Shown here: positions 1 through 5,423 of the stretch, one piece after another
How positions within the stretch are numbered: the first letter of the stretch is position 1
How the letters are laid out: each line of letters opens with the position of its first letter
DNA from: CAYVZZ01 sp964456185
GTDB lineage: Bacteria; Pseudomonadota; Gammaproteobacteria; Pseudomonadales; Alcanivoracaceae
DNA: 7,557 bases
Assembly: GCA_964456185.1 (NCBI GenBank)
Contig: CAYVZZ010000112.1
Span: 1 to 7,557 of the forward strand
Reading direction: 5' to 3'
Notes under the pieces: model-generated
The model's input: only the letters and a program-made list of their open reading frames with translations
What the model was told of the DNA's origin: nothing
Databases searched by the model: none
Position numbers and translations under genes: made by a program

Positions 1-269
1 AGGTCGCGGTTGGCCGGCAGGAGGTCGAAGCCGGCCTCGGTCCGCACCAGCGCCTCGGCGATGCCGGCCTCCTCCAGCAACACCTCACAGGTGGTGGGAT
101 GGACCTCGCGCTTGTCCACGCCCGAGGCCATGGTGGCATTGCCCTGCGGATCGAGATCGACCAACAGCACCTTGCGCCCGGCGTCGGCCAGCGCCGCGGC
201 CAGGTTCACCGAGGTGGTGGTCTTGCCGACACCGCCTTTCTGGTTGGCGACAGCGATGATTCGTGTCAC
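1..269 (-). CDS. parA: Chromosome-partitioning ATPase ParA (Soj/MinD family), N-terminal part, runs off the left edge
   Basis: ParA is the cytoplasmic ATPase that, with ParB and parS, segregates the replicated origin region. Only the first 89 codons are present. A deviant Walker A motif, KGGVGKTT, lies at residues 11-18, and the Walker A'/switch segment LLVDLDPQGNAT at about 35-46 carries the DxDPQGN signature typical of chromosomal ParA/Soj. The start is taken as GTG at 269, with GAGGA about 6 nt upstream inside the end of rsmG. The GTG overlaps the rsmG stop codon (GTGA), so the two genes are probably translationally coupled. rsmG-parA(-parB) is a very common bacterial gene order, which supports the call. 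parB would be expected just outside the window on the left. The identification is secure; only the C-terminal part is missing. Confidence 0.95.
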   Translation of the reverse strand, partial: MTRIIAVANQKGGVGKTTTSVNLAAALADAGRKVLLVDLDPQGNATMASGVDKREVHPTTCEVLLEEAGIAEALVRTEAGFDLLPANRD

Positions 270-907
270 GGGCAATCCTCAGTCCGTTCGATGATGACCA
301 GGTGCCGCTCGGCATCCAGCCCCGGCACCTGCAACGGCCGCACGTCACCGACCCGGTACGGCGCGCCGATCTGCGCCAGCTCCTCGTCGGGACAACGCCC
401 CTTCAGCGCCAACAGGCGACCGCCCGGCGGCAGCAGGTGGCCGGCAAGGGCCAGGGTGTCCCCGAGGCTGGCAAACGCCCGCGTGGTCACTTGCGCAAAG
501 CGGCCTTGCAGCGCTTCCACGCGGCATTGTACCGGCTCGACGTTGCCAAGGCCCAACTCGCGCACAGCCGCACGCTGGAAACGGATTTTCTTGCCATTGG
601 CGTCCACACTGGTGACCGTGAGCCGCGGCTCAGCCATGGCCAGCACAATGCCCGGCAAACCGGCGCCACTACCGAGGTCGGCCAGCTGGTTGCCGCGAAG
701 ATGCGGCAACAGGGCCAGCGAGTCCAGCAGGTGGCGGGTCACCATGGCGCGCGGCTCGCGCACCGCCGTCAGGTTAAAGCGCGCATTCCAGCGTGCCAGC
801 AACGCCAGAAAGTCGACTTGACGCGCCAGCACGTCCGCCGGCAGGGCCAGGCCCAGTGCATCTACGCCGGCGGACAGGAGCTCGAGCAGGGCAGTACGGT
901 CAGCCAA
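266..907 (-). CDS. rsmG: 16S rRNA (guanine527-N7)-methyltransferase RsmG (GidB)
   Basis: RsmG methylates N7 of G527 in 16S rRNA in the cytoplasm, using S-adenosylmethionine. The product from the chosen start is 213 residues, the usual size. It shows the family segments WNARFNLTAV (about 40-49), RHLLDSL (about 58-64) and the SAM-binding loop DLGSGAGLPG (about 77-86). The C-terminal half includes TTRAFASL and a glycine-rich LPPGGRLLALKG strand. The open frame continues upstream to an ATG at 1090, but that stretch overlaps the end of the preceding SPFH gene in another frame and would add a non-family N-terminus. The start is therefore placed at the TTG at 907 (MADRTALLELL...). No clear Shine-Dalgarno sequence precedes this TTG, so the exact start is less certain than the identity. 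The stop codon overlaps the parA start by 4 bp. The upstream SPFH gene ends 71 bp before, and the three are probably co-transcribed. Confidence 0.93.
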   Translation of the reverse strand: MADRTALLELLSAGVDALGLALPADVLARQVDFLALLARWNARFNLTAVREPRAMVTRHLLDSLALLPHLRGNQLADLGSGAGLPGIVLAMAEPRLTVTSVDANGKKIRFQRAAVRELGLGNVEPVQCRVEALQGRFAQVTTRAFASLGDTLALAGHLLPPGGRLLALKGRCPDEELAQIGAPYRVGDVRPLQVPGLDAERHLVIIERTEDCP

Positions 908-978
908 GATTGAAGTCTGCGGGAAATCCGGTAGCCCAGTATCGGCGTGCGCGGCAAGGCTGGCAAGCCGGGAGGCGG

Positions 979-1446
979 TCAGTCCGCCGCGGCCAGCTCC
1001 ACGCGCGTGACCAGCAGGCCGTGCGAACGCAGCCGCTGGTTCAATGCCTGTTTCAGGCAGGCCTGGCGCGTGTCCAGCGGTGTGCGGCACAGGCTTTCAT
1101 CGGCAAGGATCCGCCCGGCTTCCTCACGCAACAGGTTTTCGGCACCGGCAATGACGGCATCGGCACGTTCCGGTTCCAGCACCTGCCAATACAGCTTGCC
1201 ACGCAACTGCGCGGCACCATCTGCATTCGGGAACTCCAGCGCCAGACGACGACCCTCCAGGCTGATCTTGTGCACCACGCGATCGACCAACGGCCAGACC
1301 AGGTGCACCCCGGCATCCAGCATGCGTGCCGGGCGTCCGAAGCGGTACAGGCTGTACACCTGCCCTTGCGGAATCCAGCGCACGGTGCTGGCGGTCAACA
1401 CCACCAGAAGAGCCAGGACAATCGCAACGGTTGTTGGCAAAAACAT
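979..1446 (-). CDS. Short SPFH/band-7 (HflC-like) membrane protein
   Basis: The 155-residue product starts with a single hydrophobic segment (about residues 4-20, rich in V, L, A) that should anchor it in the inner membrane. A band-7/SPFH-like stretch follows: IPQGQVYSLYRFGRP at about 25-39, then an AGVHLVWPLVDRV segment as in HflC/stomatin proteins. In HflC, SPFH proteins form oligomeric cages around the FtsH protease. This protein is about half the length of HflC and lacks the long C-terminal coiled-coil region, so it may be a minimal SPFH protein or a truncated descendant. No HflK partner is visible. The last residues (LLVTRVELAAAD) end where the SPFH fold normally closes, which argues for a real short protein rather than a frameshift. 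The ATG at 1446 has no obvious Shine-Dalgarno sequence. It is the first gene of the SPFH-rsmG-parA run. Function is not established. Confidence 0.75.
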   Translation of the reverse strand: MFLPTTVAIVLALLVVLTASTVRWIPQGQVYSLYRFGRPARMLDAGVHLVWPLVDRVVHKISLEGRRLALEFPNADGAAQLRGKLYWQVLEPERADAVIAGAENLLREEAGRILADESLCRTPLDTRQACLKQALNQRLRSHGLLVTRVELAAAD

Positions 1447-1599
1447 TTTGAGTTCAGTCGCTTGGCGTGTTTATCGAGAAAGACCCGCGAAATGATCGCG
1501 AACCAATTGATATCAGGTGCGATAATTATATTTTAACGCGCCATAACACGATCTGAACAAGTTGTACACAGCGACAGGTTCGCTGCATCCGGCGGGTCG
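1447..1599 (-). promoter_or_regulatory. AT-rich leader with candidate promoter for the SPFH-rsmG-parA run
   Basis: This 153-bp gap separates yjgR from the SPFH gene and contains the only strongly AT-rich patch in the left half of the window. On the minus strand it holds a perfect TATAAT hexamer at 1530-1525, about 79 bp upstream of the SPFH start. No convincing -35 hexamer sits at 16-18 bp; the best nearby TTGTTC (1560-1555) is 24 bp away. A small hairpin, CGCGA-aatga-TCGCG, lies in the would-be leader at 1486-1500. The -10 call rests on motif match and position only. Confidence 0.4.
1569..1585 (-). terminator. Weak hairpin downstream of yjgR, possible terminator
   Basis: A 6-bp perfect stem (CAGCGA / TCGCTG) with a 5-nt loop sits 15 bp beyond the yjgR stop codon. 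On the minus strand it is followed by TGTACAAC, not by a T-run, so it is not a classical intrinsic terminator. It may only be an mRNA 3'-end stem. Confidence 0.25.
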
Positions 1600-3081
1600 T
1601 CAGCCACGAAAGATGTTGCCCAGCACGCTGCGGACGATACGACGTCCCAGGTTGCGGCTCATCGACTTGGCCATGCTTTCCAGCACGCCCTGCCGGCGCT
1701 TGGTGCCCAGCAGCACATCGCGCAACTTGCCGCCCCAGGTTCCCTCATCTTCGGCGGCCTTGCGACGAACGGCTTCCTCGGGATCGTCAGCCGCCTTCTC
1801 GTCCGCGCGCGCCGCCAACATCTCGAAAGCCGACTCACGGTCCACAGCCTGATCGTACTTGGCACCTACCGGCGAGCGCTGGCGCACGGCGTCACGTTCT
1901 TCCTCGGTTATTGTCCCCAGGCGACAGGTCGGCGTGCTCACCAGCACCCGCTCGACCGGGCTGGGAATGCCCTTGTCGCGCAACGTCGATGCCAGGGCCT
2001 CACCAACCGCGAGCTGGCCGATGACGTCGGCCACGTCGATGGCCGGGTTGGGCGGAAAGGTCTCGGCCGCCGCCCGCACCGCCTTCTGGTCCCGCGGCGT
2101 GTAGGCACGCAAGGCATGCTGGATGCGATTGCCGAGCTGGCCCAGAATCTCACCCGGCACGTCATCCGGATTCTGCGAACAGAAAAACACACCCACGCCC
2201 TTGGAGCGGATCAGCCGCACCACCTGCGTCACCCGTCGCCGCAACGCTGCCGGGCAATCGTCAAACAGAAGATGCGCCTCGTCAAAGAAGAACACCAACT
2301 TCGGCTTGTCCATGTCGCCCACTTCCGGCAACTGCTCGAACAACTCCGAAAGCAGCCACAACAGGAAGGTCGAATACAGCATGGGCTGCAGCACCAACTG
2401 ATCCGCCGCCAGCACGTTGATGATGCCGCGGCCGGACATGTCCTGGCGCATCAGATCGGTGAGCTCCAGCGCGGGCTCACCGAAGAATTGGTCGCCGCCC
2501 TGCTCGCGCAGACGCAGCAACGCGCGCTGGATGGCACCCACGCTGGAACTGCGGATCAAGCCATAGGTCTCGGAAATCGTCTTGCGGTTGTCCACCGCAT
2601 AGCGCAGCAAGCTGTGCAGATCATTGAGGTCCAGCAGCAGCCAGCCTTCGTCGTCAGCCAGCCTGAAGACGATCTCCAGCACGCCTTCCTGGGTCTCGCT
2701 GAGCTCCATCACCCGGCTCAACAGCGTCGGCCCCATCTCGCTCACCGTTGTGCGTACCGGATGGCCCAGCTTGCCGAACAAATCCCAGAACACCACCGGA
2801 TTCGCCTGCGGCTGCCAGTCCTCCACACCGAGTTTTTCCAGGCGCGCCTTCAGCCAGTCGCTGATCGGCGTCTCGGCCGCTTGCGACAGCCCGGCCAGAT
2901 CACCCTTCACATCCGCCAGCACCACCGGCACGCCCATGCGCGAAAAGCCCTCGGCCAGCACCATCAGGCTCACCGACTTGCCCGTGCCCGTGGCGCCGGC
3001 AATCATGCCGTGGCGATTGGCATAGCGGCTGTCCAGCAGCACGCTCGCGGTCTCATTCCGACCGATGAAAATGTGGCTCAT
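1600..3081 (-). CDS. yjgR: YjgR-family HerA/FtsK-like ATPase (DUF853)
   Basis: This 493-residue protein matches the length (about 500) and layout of E. coli YjgR, a DUF853 member of the HerA-FtsK superfamily of hexameric DNA-pumping ATPases. Its cellular role is not established. Walker A is GATGTGKS at 29-36, preceded by the conserved ANRHG. Walker B is LVFFFDEAHLLF at 262-273, with Asp267-Glu268. Other conserved stretches are ADVKGDLAGL (about 56-65), SVGAIQRALL (about 180-189), and LIRSKGVGVFFCSQNPDD followed by GNRIQHALRA. The C-terminal tail is basic. The start is placed at the ATG at 3081, 33 bp inside a longer open frame. It has GGGAG about 9 nt upstream and gives the family N-terminus (MSHIFIGRNETA). 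The gene begins 16 bp after the hemJ stop codon, so the two are probably in one operon. Confidence 0.93.
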   Translation of the reverse strand: MSHIFIGRNETASVLLDSRYANRHGMIAGATGTGKSVSLMVLAEGFSRMGVPVVLADVKGDLAGLSQAAETPISDWLKARLEKLGVEDWQPQANPVVFWDLFGKLGHPVRTTVSEMGPTLLSRVMELSETQEGVLEIVFRLADDEGWLLLDLNDLHSLLRYAVDNRKTISETYGLIRSSSVGAIQRALLRLREQGGDQFFGEPALELTDLMRQDMSGRGIINVLAADQLVLQPMLYSTFLLWLLSELFEQLPEVGDMDKPKLVFFFDEAHLLFDDCPAALRRRVTQVVRLIRSKGVGVFFCSQNPDDVPGEILGQLGNRIQHALRAYTPRDQKAVRAAAETFPPNPAIDVADVIGQLAVGEALASTLRDKGIPSPVERVLVSTPTCRLGTITEEERDAVRQRSPVGAKYDQAVDRESAFEMLAARADEKAADDPEEAVRRKAAEDEGTWGGKLRDVLLGTKRRQGVLESMAKSMSRNLGRRIVRSVLGNIFRG

Positions 3082-3097
3082 ATTGCAATCTCCCGCC

Positions 3098-3529
3098 TCA
3101 GAAAGGTTTGACAATGACCAGAATCACGATGGCGATCAGGAGCAGCGACGGCACCTCGTTGAAAAGGCGCAGCCAACGGCTGGAGTGGCGTACATCATCG
3201 CGTGCGAGCTGCCGCGTGATACGCACCAGCCAGAAGTGATAAACCACCAGGCAAGCCACCAGCACCAGCTTCACCTGCAGCCACACGTTGGACCCCAGAT
3301 AGCCCGGGACATGCACCTGCCACCAGCCCAGCACCGCTAGCCCGAAGCCGACCGCCAACGCACCACCGATGTGCGTCATCACCAGCAACCGGCGCTGCAT
3401 CACCTTCAGCCGCGCGCGCATCGCAGGCTCGGTGGCCTCCACGAAATACACGAACAGGCGCGGCAAATAGAACAACCCGGCAAACCAGGTCACCACGAAA
3501 ACCACATGGAACGCCTTCAACCACAACAT
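3098..3529 (-). CDS. hemJ: HemJ-type protoporphyrinogen IX oxidase (CopD/UPF0093 family membrane protein)
   Basis: HemJ is an inner-membrane enzyme that oxidises protoporphyrinogen IX to protoporphyrin IX in heme synthesis; many gammaproteobacteria use it instead of HemG or HemY. The 143-residue product has the family's usual size and four hydrophobic segments (about 8-22, 52-70, 83-99 and 125-142). Hallmarks are MLWLKAFH at the N-terminus with His8, WFAGLFYLPRLFVY at 15-28, WLQVKL with Lys87 at 83-88, LFNEVPSLLL, and the terminal VIVKPF. The common YH after LFV reads YF here, a small departure. The start is placed at the ATG at 3529 because it gives the canonical N-terminus. Only a poor Shine-Dalgarno (GGTGGC) precedes it, and an in-frame GTG at 3544 is an alternative. 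yjgR follows 16 bp downstream. Confidence 0.92.
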   Translation of the reverse strand: MLWLKAFHVVFVVTWFAGLFYLPRLFVYFVEATEPAMRARLKVMQRRLLVMTHIGGALAVGFGLAVLGWWQVHVPGYLGSNVWLQVKLVLVACLVVYHFWLVRITRQLARDDVRHSSRWLRLFNEVPSLLLIAIVILVIVKPF

Positions 3530-3556
3530 CCGCGCCACCGTCACCCGAAAACGATC

Positions 3557-3584
3557 ATTATCAGTGCAGCAGCGAAATAATCCA
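3557..3584 (-). promoter_or_regulatory. Candidate hemJ-yjgR promoter
   Basis: On the minus strand GATAAT (3562-3557, 5 of 6 consensus bases) lies 16 bp from a weak -35-like TGGATT (3584-3579). It would start transcription about 20 nt before the hemJ ATG. Position is sensible and the -10 is good, but the -35 is poor. Confidence 0.35.
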
Positions 3585-3662
3585 TAGCCAGCAACCACCG
3601 TAGCGGCCCGCGGCCATCCCCGGACTGGCAATCCCCGTCGAGCCACCGCTCCGTGCCGCCGG

Positions 3663-3836
3663 GGAGCCTGGGAGGAACTCGAACAAGGCGGCGTCATCAT
3701 CGGCGACATTCCCAGCTGGCGCGTGGACAACATGCCCCACGGCGGCATCAGGCGCTCCGGCTTCGGCCGCGAAGGCATCCGCTACGCCATGGAAGACATG
3801 AGCGAACTGCGCCTGCTCGTCATCCGTGATCCCTGA
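3663..3836 (+). pseudogene. 3' remnant of an aldehyde dehydrogenase gene
   Basis: One plus-strand frame ending at the TGA at 3834-3836 encodes about 55 residues that read as the extreme C-terminus of an NAD(P)-dependent aldehyde dehydrogenase: WEELEQGGVIIGDIP, then SWRVDNMPHGGIRRSGFGREG, then IRYAMEDMSELRLLVIRDP. The pattern RVDxMPxGGxxxSGxGREGxRYAxEDMxExRLLVI is characteristic of the C-terminal oligomerisation region of the succinate-semialdehyde/lactaldehyde-like branch. Upstream of about 3663 the same frame stays open but no longer resembles the family (arginine/proline-rich), and no start codon with a ribosome-binding site is present. The catalytic Cys/Glu and the Rossmann fold are absent, so it cannot be an enzyme. 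It is most simply a leftover of a gene cut away by a deletion or insertion at this locus, next to the integron. Confidence 0.8.
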
Positions 3837-3914
3837 GCGACACGACCAACCCGCATGGCACGAAATCCATGGGGCAAGGCATCCTGCACCCAGCGCGGCA
3901 CCAAACAACATCGC

Positions 3915-3939
3915 TGTAGGAGCGAGCCTGCTCGCGACA
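3915..3939 (+). repeat. REP-like palindrome of the GTAG type
   Basis: The sequence TGTAGGAGCGAGCCTGCTCG (followed by CGACA) has a GTAG head and a perfect stem GCGAG-cctg-CTCGC (3922-3935). It closely resembles the repetitive extragenic palindromes of Stenotrophomonas, related Xanthomonadales and Pseudomonas, which are mobilised by RAYT (TnpA-REP) transposases. It lies in the 184-bp gap between the aldehyde dehydrogenase remnant and the end of intI. Nothing else recognisable is in that gap (3837-4020). It may act as an mRNA 3'-end stabiliser or weak terminator between the converging units. Confidence 0.75.
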
Positions 3940-4020
3940 ACGGCAATCGTCGATACCCGGGACTTCGCAATAACACCAACGCCACCGGCCATCCACATCC
4001 CGTCGCTTGTGTACTGCTGA

Positions 4021-5211
4021 TCAGCGATCCAGCGGGCTACGCACCGCCAGTGCGCCACGGTTGAGCACATGGGTGTAAATCTGCGTCGTCGCGACATCCT
4101 TGTGCCCCAGCAATTCCTGCACCGTGCGGATATCCGAGCCGCGTTCCAGCAGATGCGTGGCAAAGGAATGCCGCAGCGTGTGGCAGGTGGCTGGCTTGTC
4201 GATCCCGGCCCGCCGAACCGCCTGCTTCACGGCCCGCTGCAGGCGCTTTTCATCCACATGATGCCGCCGGCGCACACCCGAACGCGGATCCACACTGCGC
4301 GACGGCGCCGGAAACACATATTGCCAGCACCACTCGTGTGCCGCACCCGGATACTTGCGCTCCAGGGCATCCGGCAACCACACCGCGCCAAAGCCCGCCG
4401 CCAGATCACGTTCGTGCATACGTCGCGCCGCGGCCATCTGGTCCTGGAGTTCCGTCACCACCAACGCGGGCAACACCGTGCGGCGATCCTTGCCTCCCTT
4501 GCCGCGCCGCACCGTGATCTCGCGGCGCACGAAATCGACATCCTTCACCCGTAGGCGCACGCACTCCATCAAGCGCATGCCCGTGCCGTAAAGCATCGCC
4601 GCCATCAACCACATCAGCCCGTCCAGCTCCTCCAGCAAGGACGCGACCTCGCCCTCACTCAGCACCACCGGCAGCGAACGGTTGCGCTTCGCTCGTCGGA
4701 TGTCGTCCATCCACGGCAGTTCAATGGCCAGCACCTCGCGATACAGAAACAGCAACGCCGACAAAGCCTGGTTCTGCGTCGACGCCGCCACATGCCGCTC
4801 CGCCGCCAACCAGGTCAGGAACGCCTCCACCTCGCTCGCGCCCATGTCCCGCGGATGCCGCTTGCCATGGAAAACAATGAAACGCCGCGCCCAGCCCACG
4901 TACGCCTGCTCCGTGCGCTTCGCCAGGCCCAGCCGTCGGGCGCGAGCACGTACCTGATCCAGCAACTTGCGCGGTCGCTCGTGTGGATCGCGCAAGTCAC
5001 CACCTGCTGGTGGCCTATCCCGCAACGCACCACCGGCTTGCATGTCACCGAAGGCCGATCCCGAGGTCATCTGATCGGCGGCCCGACCAGCCCCATGACC
5101 AATCGACACCCAGCCACCACGCTTGTCCGATGAATCCCCGCAACCGGTGGCCGCACGCTGGACACGGCCCCGACCAGTTGCACCACCCTCTCCACGATGG
5201 GAAGATGACAT
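4021..5211 (-). CDS. intI: Integron integrase IntI (tyrosine recombinase)
   Basis: IntI recombines attI and attC sites to insert and excise gene cassettes. From the ATG at 5211 the protein is 396 residues. The SAM-like N-terminal domain (RTEQAYVGWARRFIVFHGKRHP, SEVEAFLTWLA) is followed by the catalytic domain with Arg213 (GTGMR), His344/Arg347 (HTLRH), His370 (LLGHKD) and the nucleophile Tyr379 (IYTH). The segment at about 279-320 (LPDALERKYPGA..., VDPRSGVRRRHH) is the extra insertion that separates IntI from XerC/D and recognises folded attC DNA. The protein ends VRSPLDR, as in IntI1 before its last residues. ATG 5211 has GGAGGG 7 nt upstream, but it adds about 70 residues of Gly/Arg/Ser-rich sequence compared with IntI1 (337 aa). 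An in-frame TTG at 4995, with AGGTGG just upstream, would give 324 residues. It is divergent from the cassette array, as in all integrons. All catalytic residues are present, so it is probably active. Confidence 0.95.
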   Translation of the reverse strand: MSSSHRGEGGATGRGRVQRAATGCGDSSDKRGGWVSIGHGAGRAADQMTSGSAFGDMQAGGALRDRPPAGGDLRDPHERPRKLLDQVRARARRLGLAKRTEQAYVGWARRFIVFHGKRHPRDMGASEVEAFLTWLAAERHVAASTQNQALSALLFLYREVLAIELPWMDDIRRAKRNRSLPVVLSEGEVASLLEELDGLMWLMAAMLYGTGMRLMECVRLRVKDVDFVRREITVRRGKGGKDRRTVLPALVVTELQDQMAAARRMHERDLAAGFGAVWLPDALERKYPGAAHEWCWQYVFPAPSRSVDPRSGVRRRHHVDEKRLQRAVKQAVRRAGIDKPATCHTLRHSFATHLLERGSDIRTVQELLGHKDVATTQIYTHVLNRGALAVRSPLDR

Positions 5212-5352
5212 AAAACTGCCCTCCATGGCTTCGAATTACATCCCAACCCTACACACCAGACCGACACCCCACAGTCAGCCGAACACGATGATTCTTGTAG
5301 GAATATACCGACCACCGACGCCATGGCACCGGGCCCACACACCACACCCACA

Positions 5353-5365
5353 CCCCGCTTCGGGG
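5353..5365. other. GC-rich hairpin in the attI region
   Basis: A perfect 5-bp stem CCCCG-ctt-CGGGG lies 52 bp before the cassette junction. It has no T-run on the plus strand. It could be an RNA stem in the leader of the cassette transcript or part of the attI architecture. Its function is unknown. Confidence 0.4.
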
Positions 5366-5370
5366 CAGAC

Positions 5371-5388
5371 TTGTAGTTAGCCCTACAA
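5371..5388. repeat. Inverted repeat with integrase-core-like motif (TTGTAG-n6-CTACAA)
   Basis: TTGTAG and CTACAA form a perfect 6-bp inverted repeat around TTAGCC. The heptamer GTTAGCC at 5376-5382, overlapping it, differs from the integron core consensus GTTRRRY at one position. It sits 29 bp left of the crossover heptamer, where accessory IntI-binding sites of attI would be expected. It could instead be an operator. The role is an inference from motif and position. Confidence 0.4.
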
Positions 5389-5423
5389 CCACATCACTCA
5401 CGCATCATGCACAAGGGTTAGGA
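5371..5423 (+). other. attI: attI recombination site (right part; left limit uncertain)
   Basis: The crossover heptamer GTTAGGA (5417-5423) is preceded by ACAAGG. This resembles the ACAAAGTTAG end of attI1. It lies 206 bp upstream of the intI ATG at 5211, on the side where attI is always found. The expected cut is between G5417 and T5418. To its right the base composition changes abruptly and the first cassette gene begins. attI sites are poorly conserved between integron classes, so the left border is set arbitrarily at the 5371 inverted repeat. In the leader between 5212 and 5370 there is no clear cassette promoter (Pc) with two good hexamers and no recognisable LexA box. Confidence 0.75.

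Noticed and set aside
263..913. Long plus-strand open frames opposite rsmG
   Set aside because: Antisense shadows of a clear RsmG coding region.
266..1090. Longer RsmG frame starting at 1090
   Set aside because: It would overlap the SPFH gene by 112 bp and add 61 non-family residues.
1507..1534. Plus-strand promoter-like TTGATA-16-TATTTT
   Set aside because: No plus-strand gene follows; the match is explained by local AT-richness of the SPFH leader.
2116..3111. Long plus-strand open frame (His/Gln-rich) opposite yjgR
   Set aside because: Antisense shadow of the strongly supported yjgR gene in GC-rich DNA; composition not protein-like, no ribosome-binding site.
3098..3778. Longer hemJ reading frame starting at 3778
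   Set aside because: The extra 83 residues are not HemJ-like and overlap the aldehyde dehydrogenase remnant antisense; the family N-terminus begins at ATG 3529.
5067..5351. Minus-strand open frame (MGVVCGPGAMASVVG...) upstream of intI
   Set aside because: Overlaps the intI 5' part in another frame, has no recognisable motif and no good ribosome-binding site.
5288..5380. 30-codon open frame starting ATGATTCTTGTAGG in the attI leader, a possible leader peptide like ORF11 of attI1
   Set aside because: No Shine-Dalgarno before the ATG, His/Pro-rich low-complexity product, ends 42 nt before the methylase start; not enough support.
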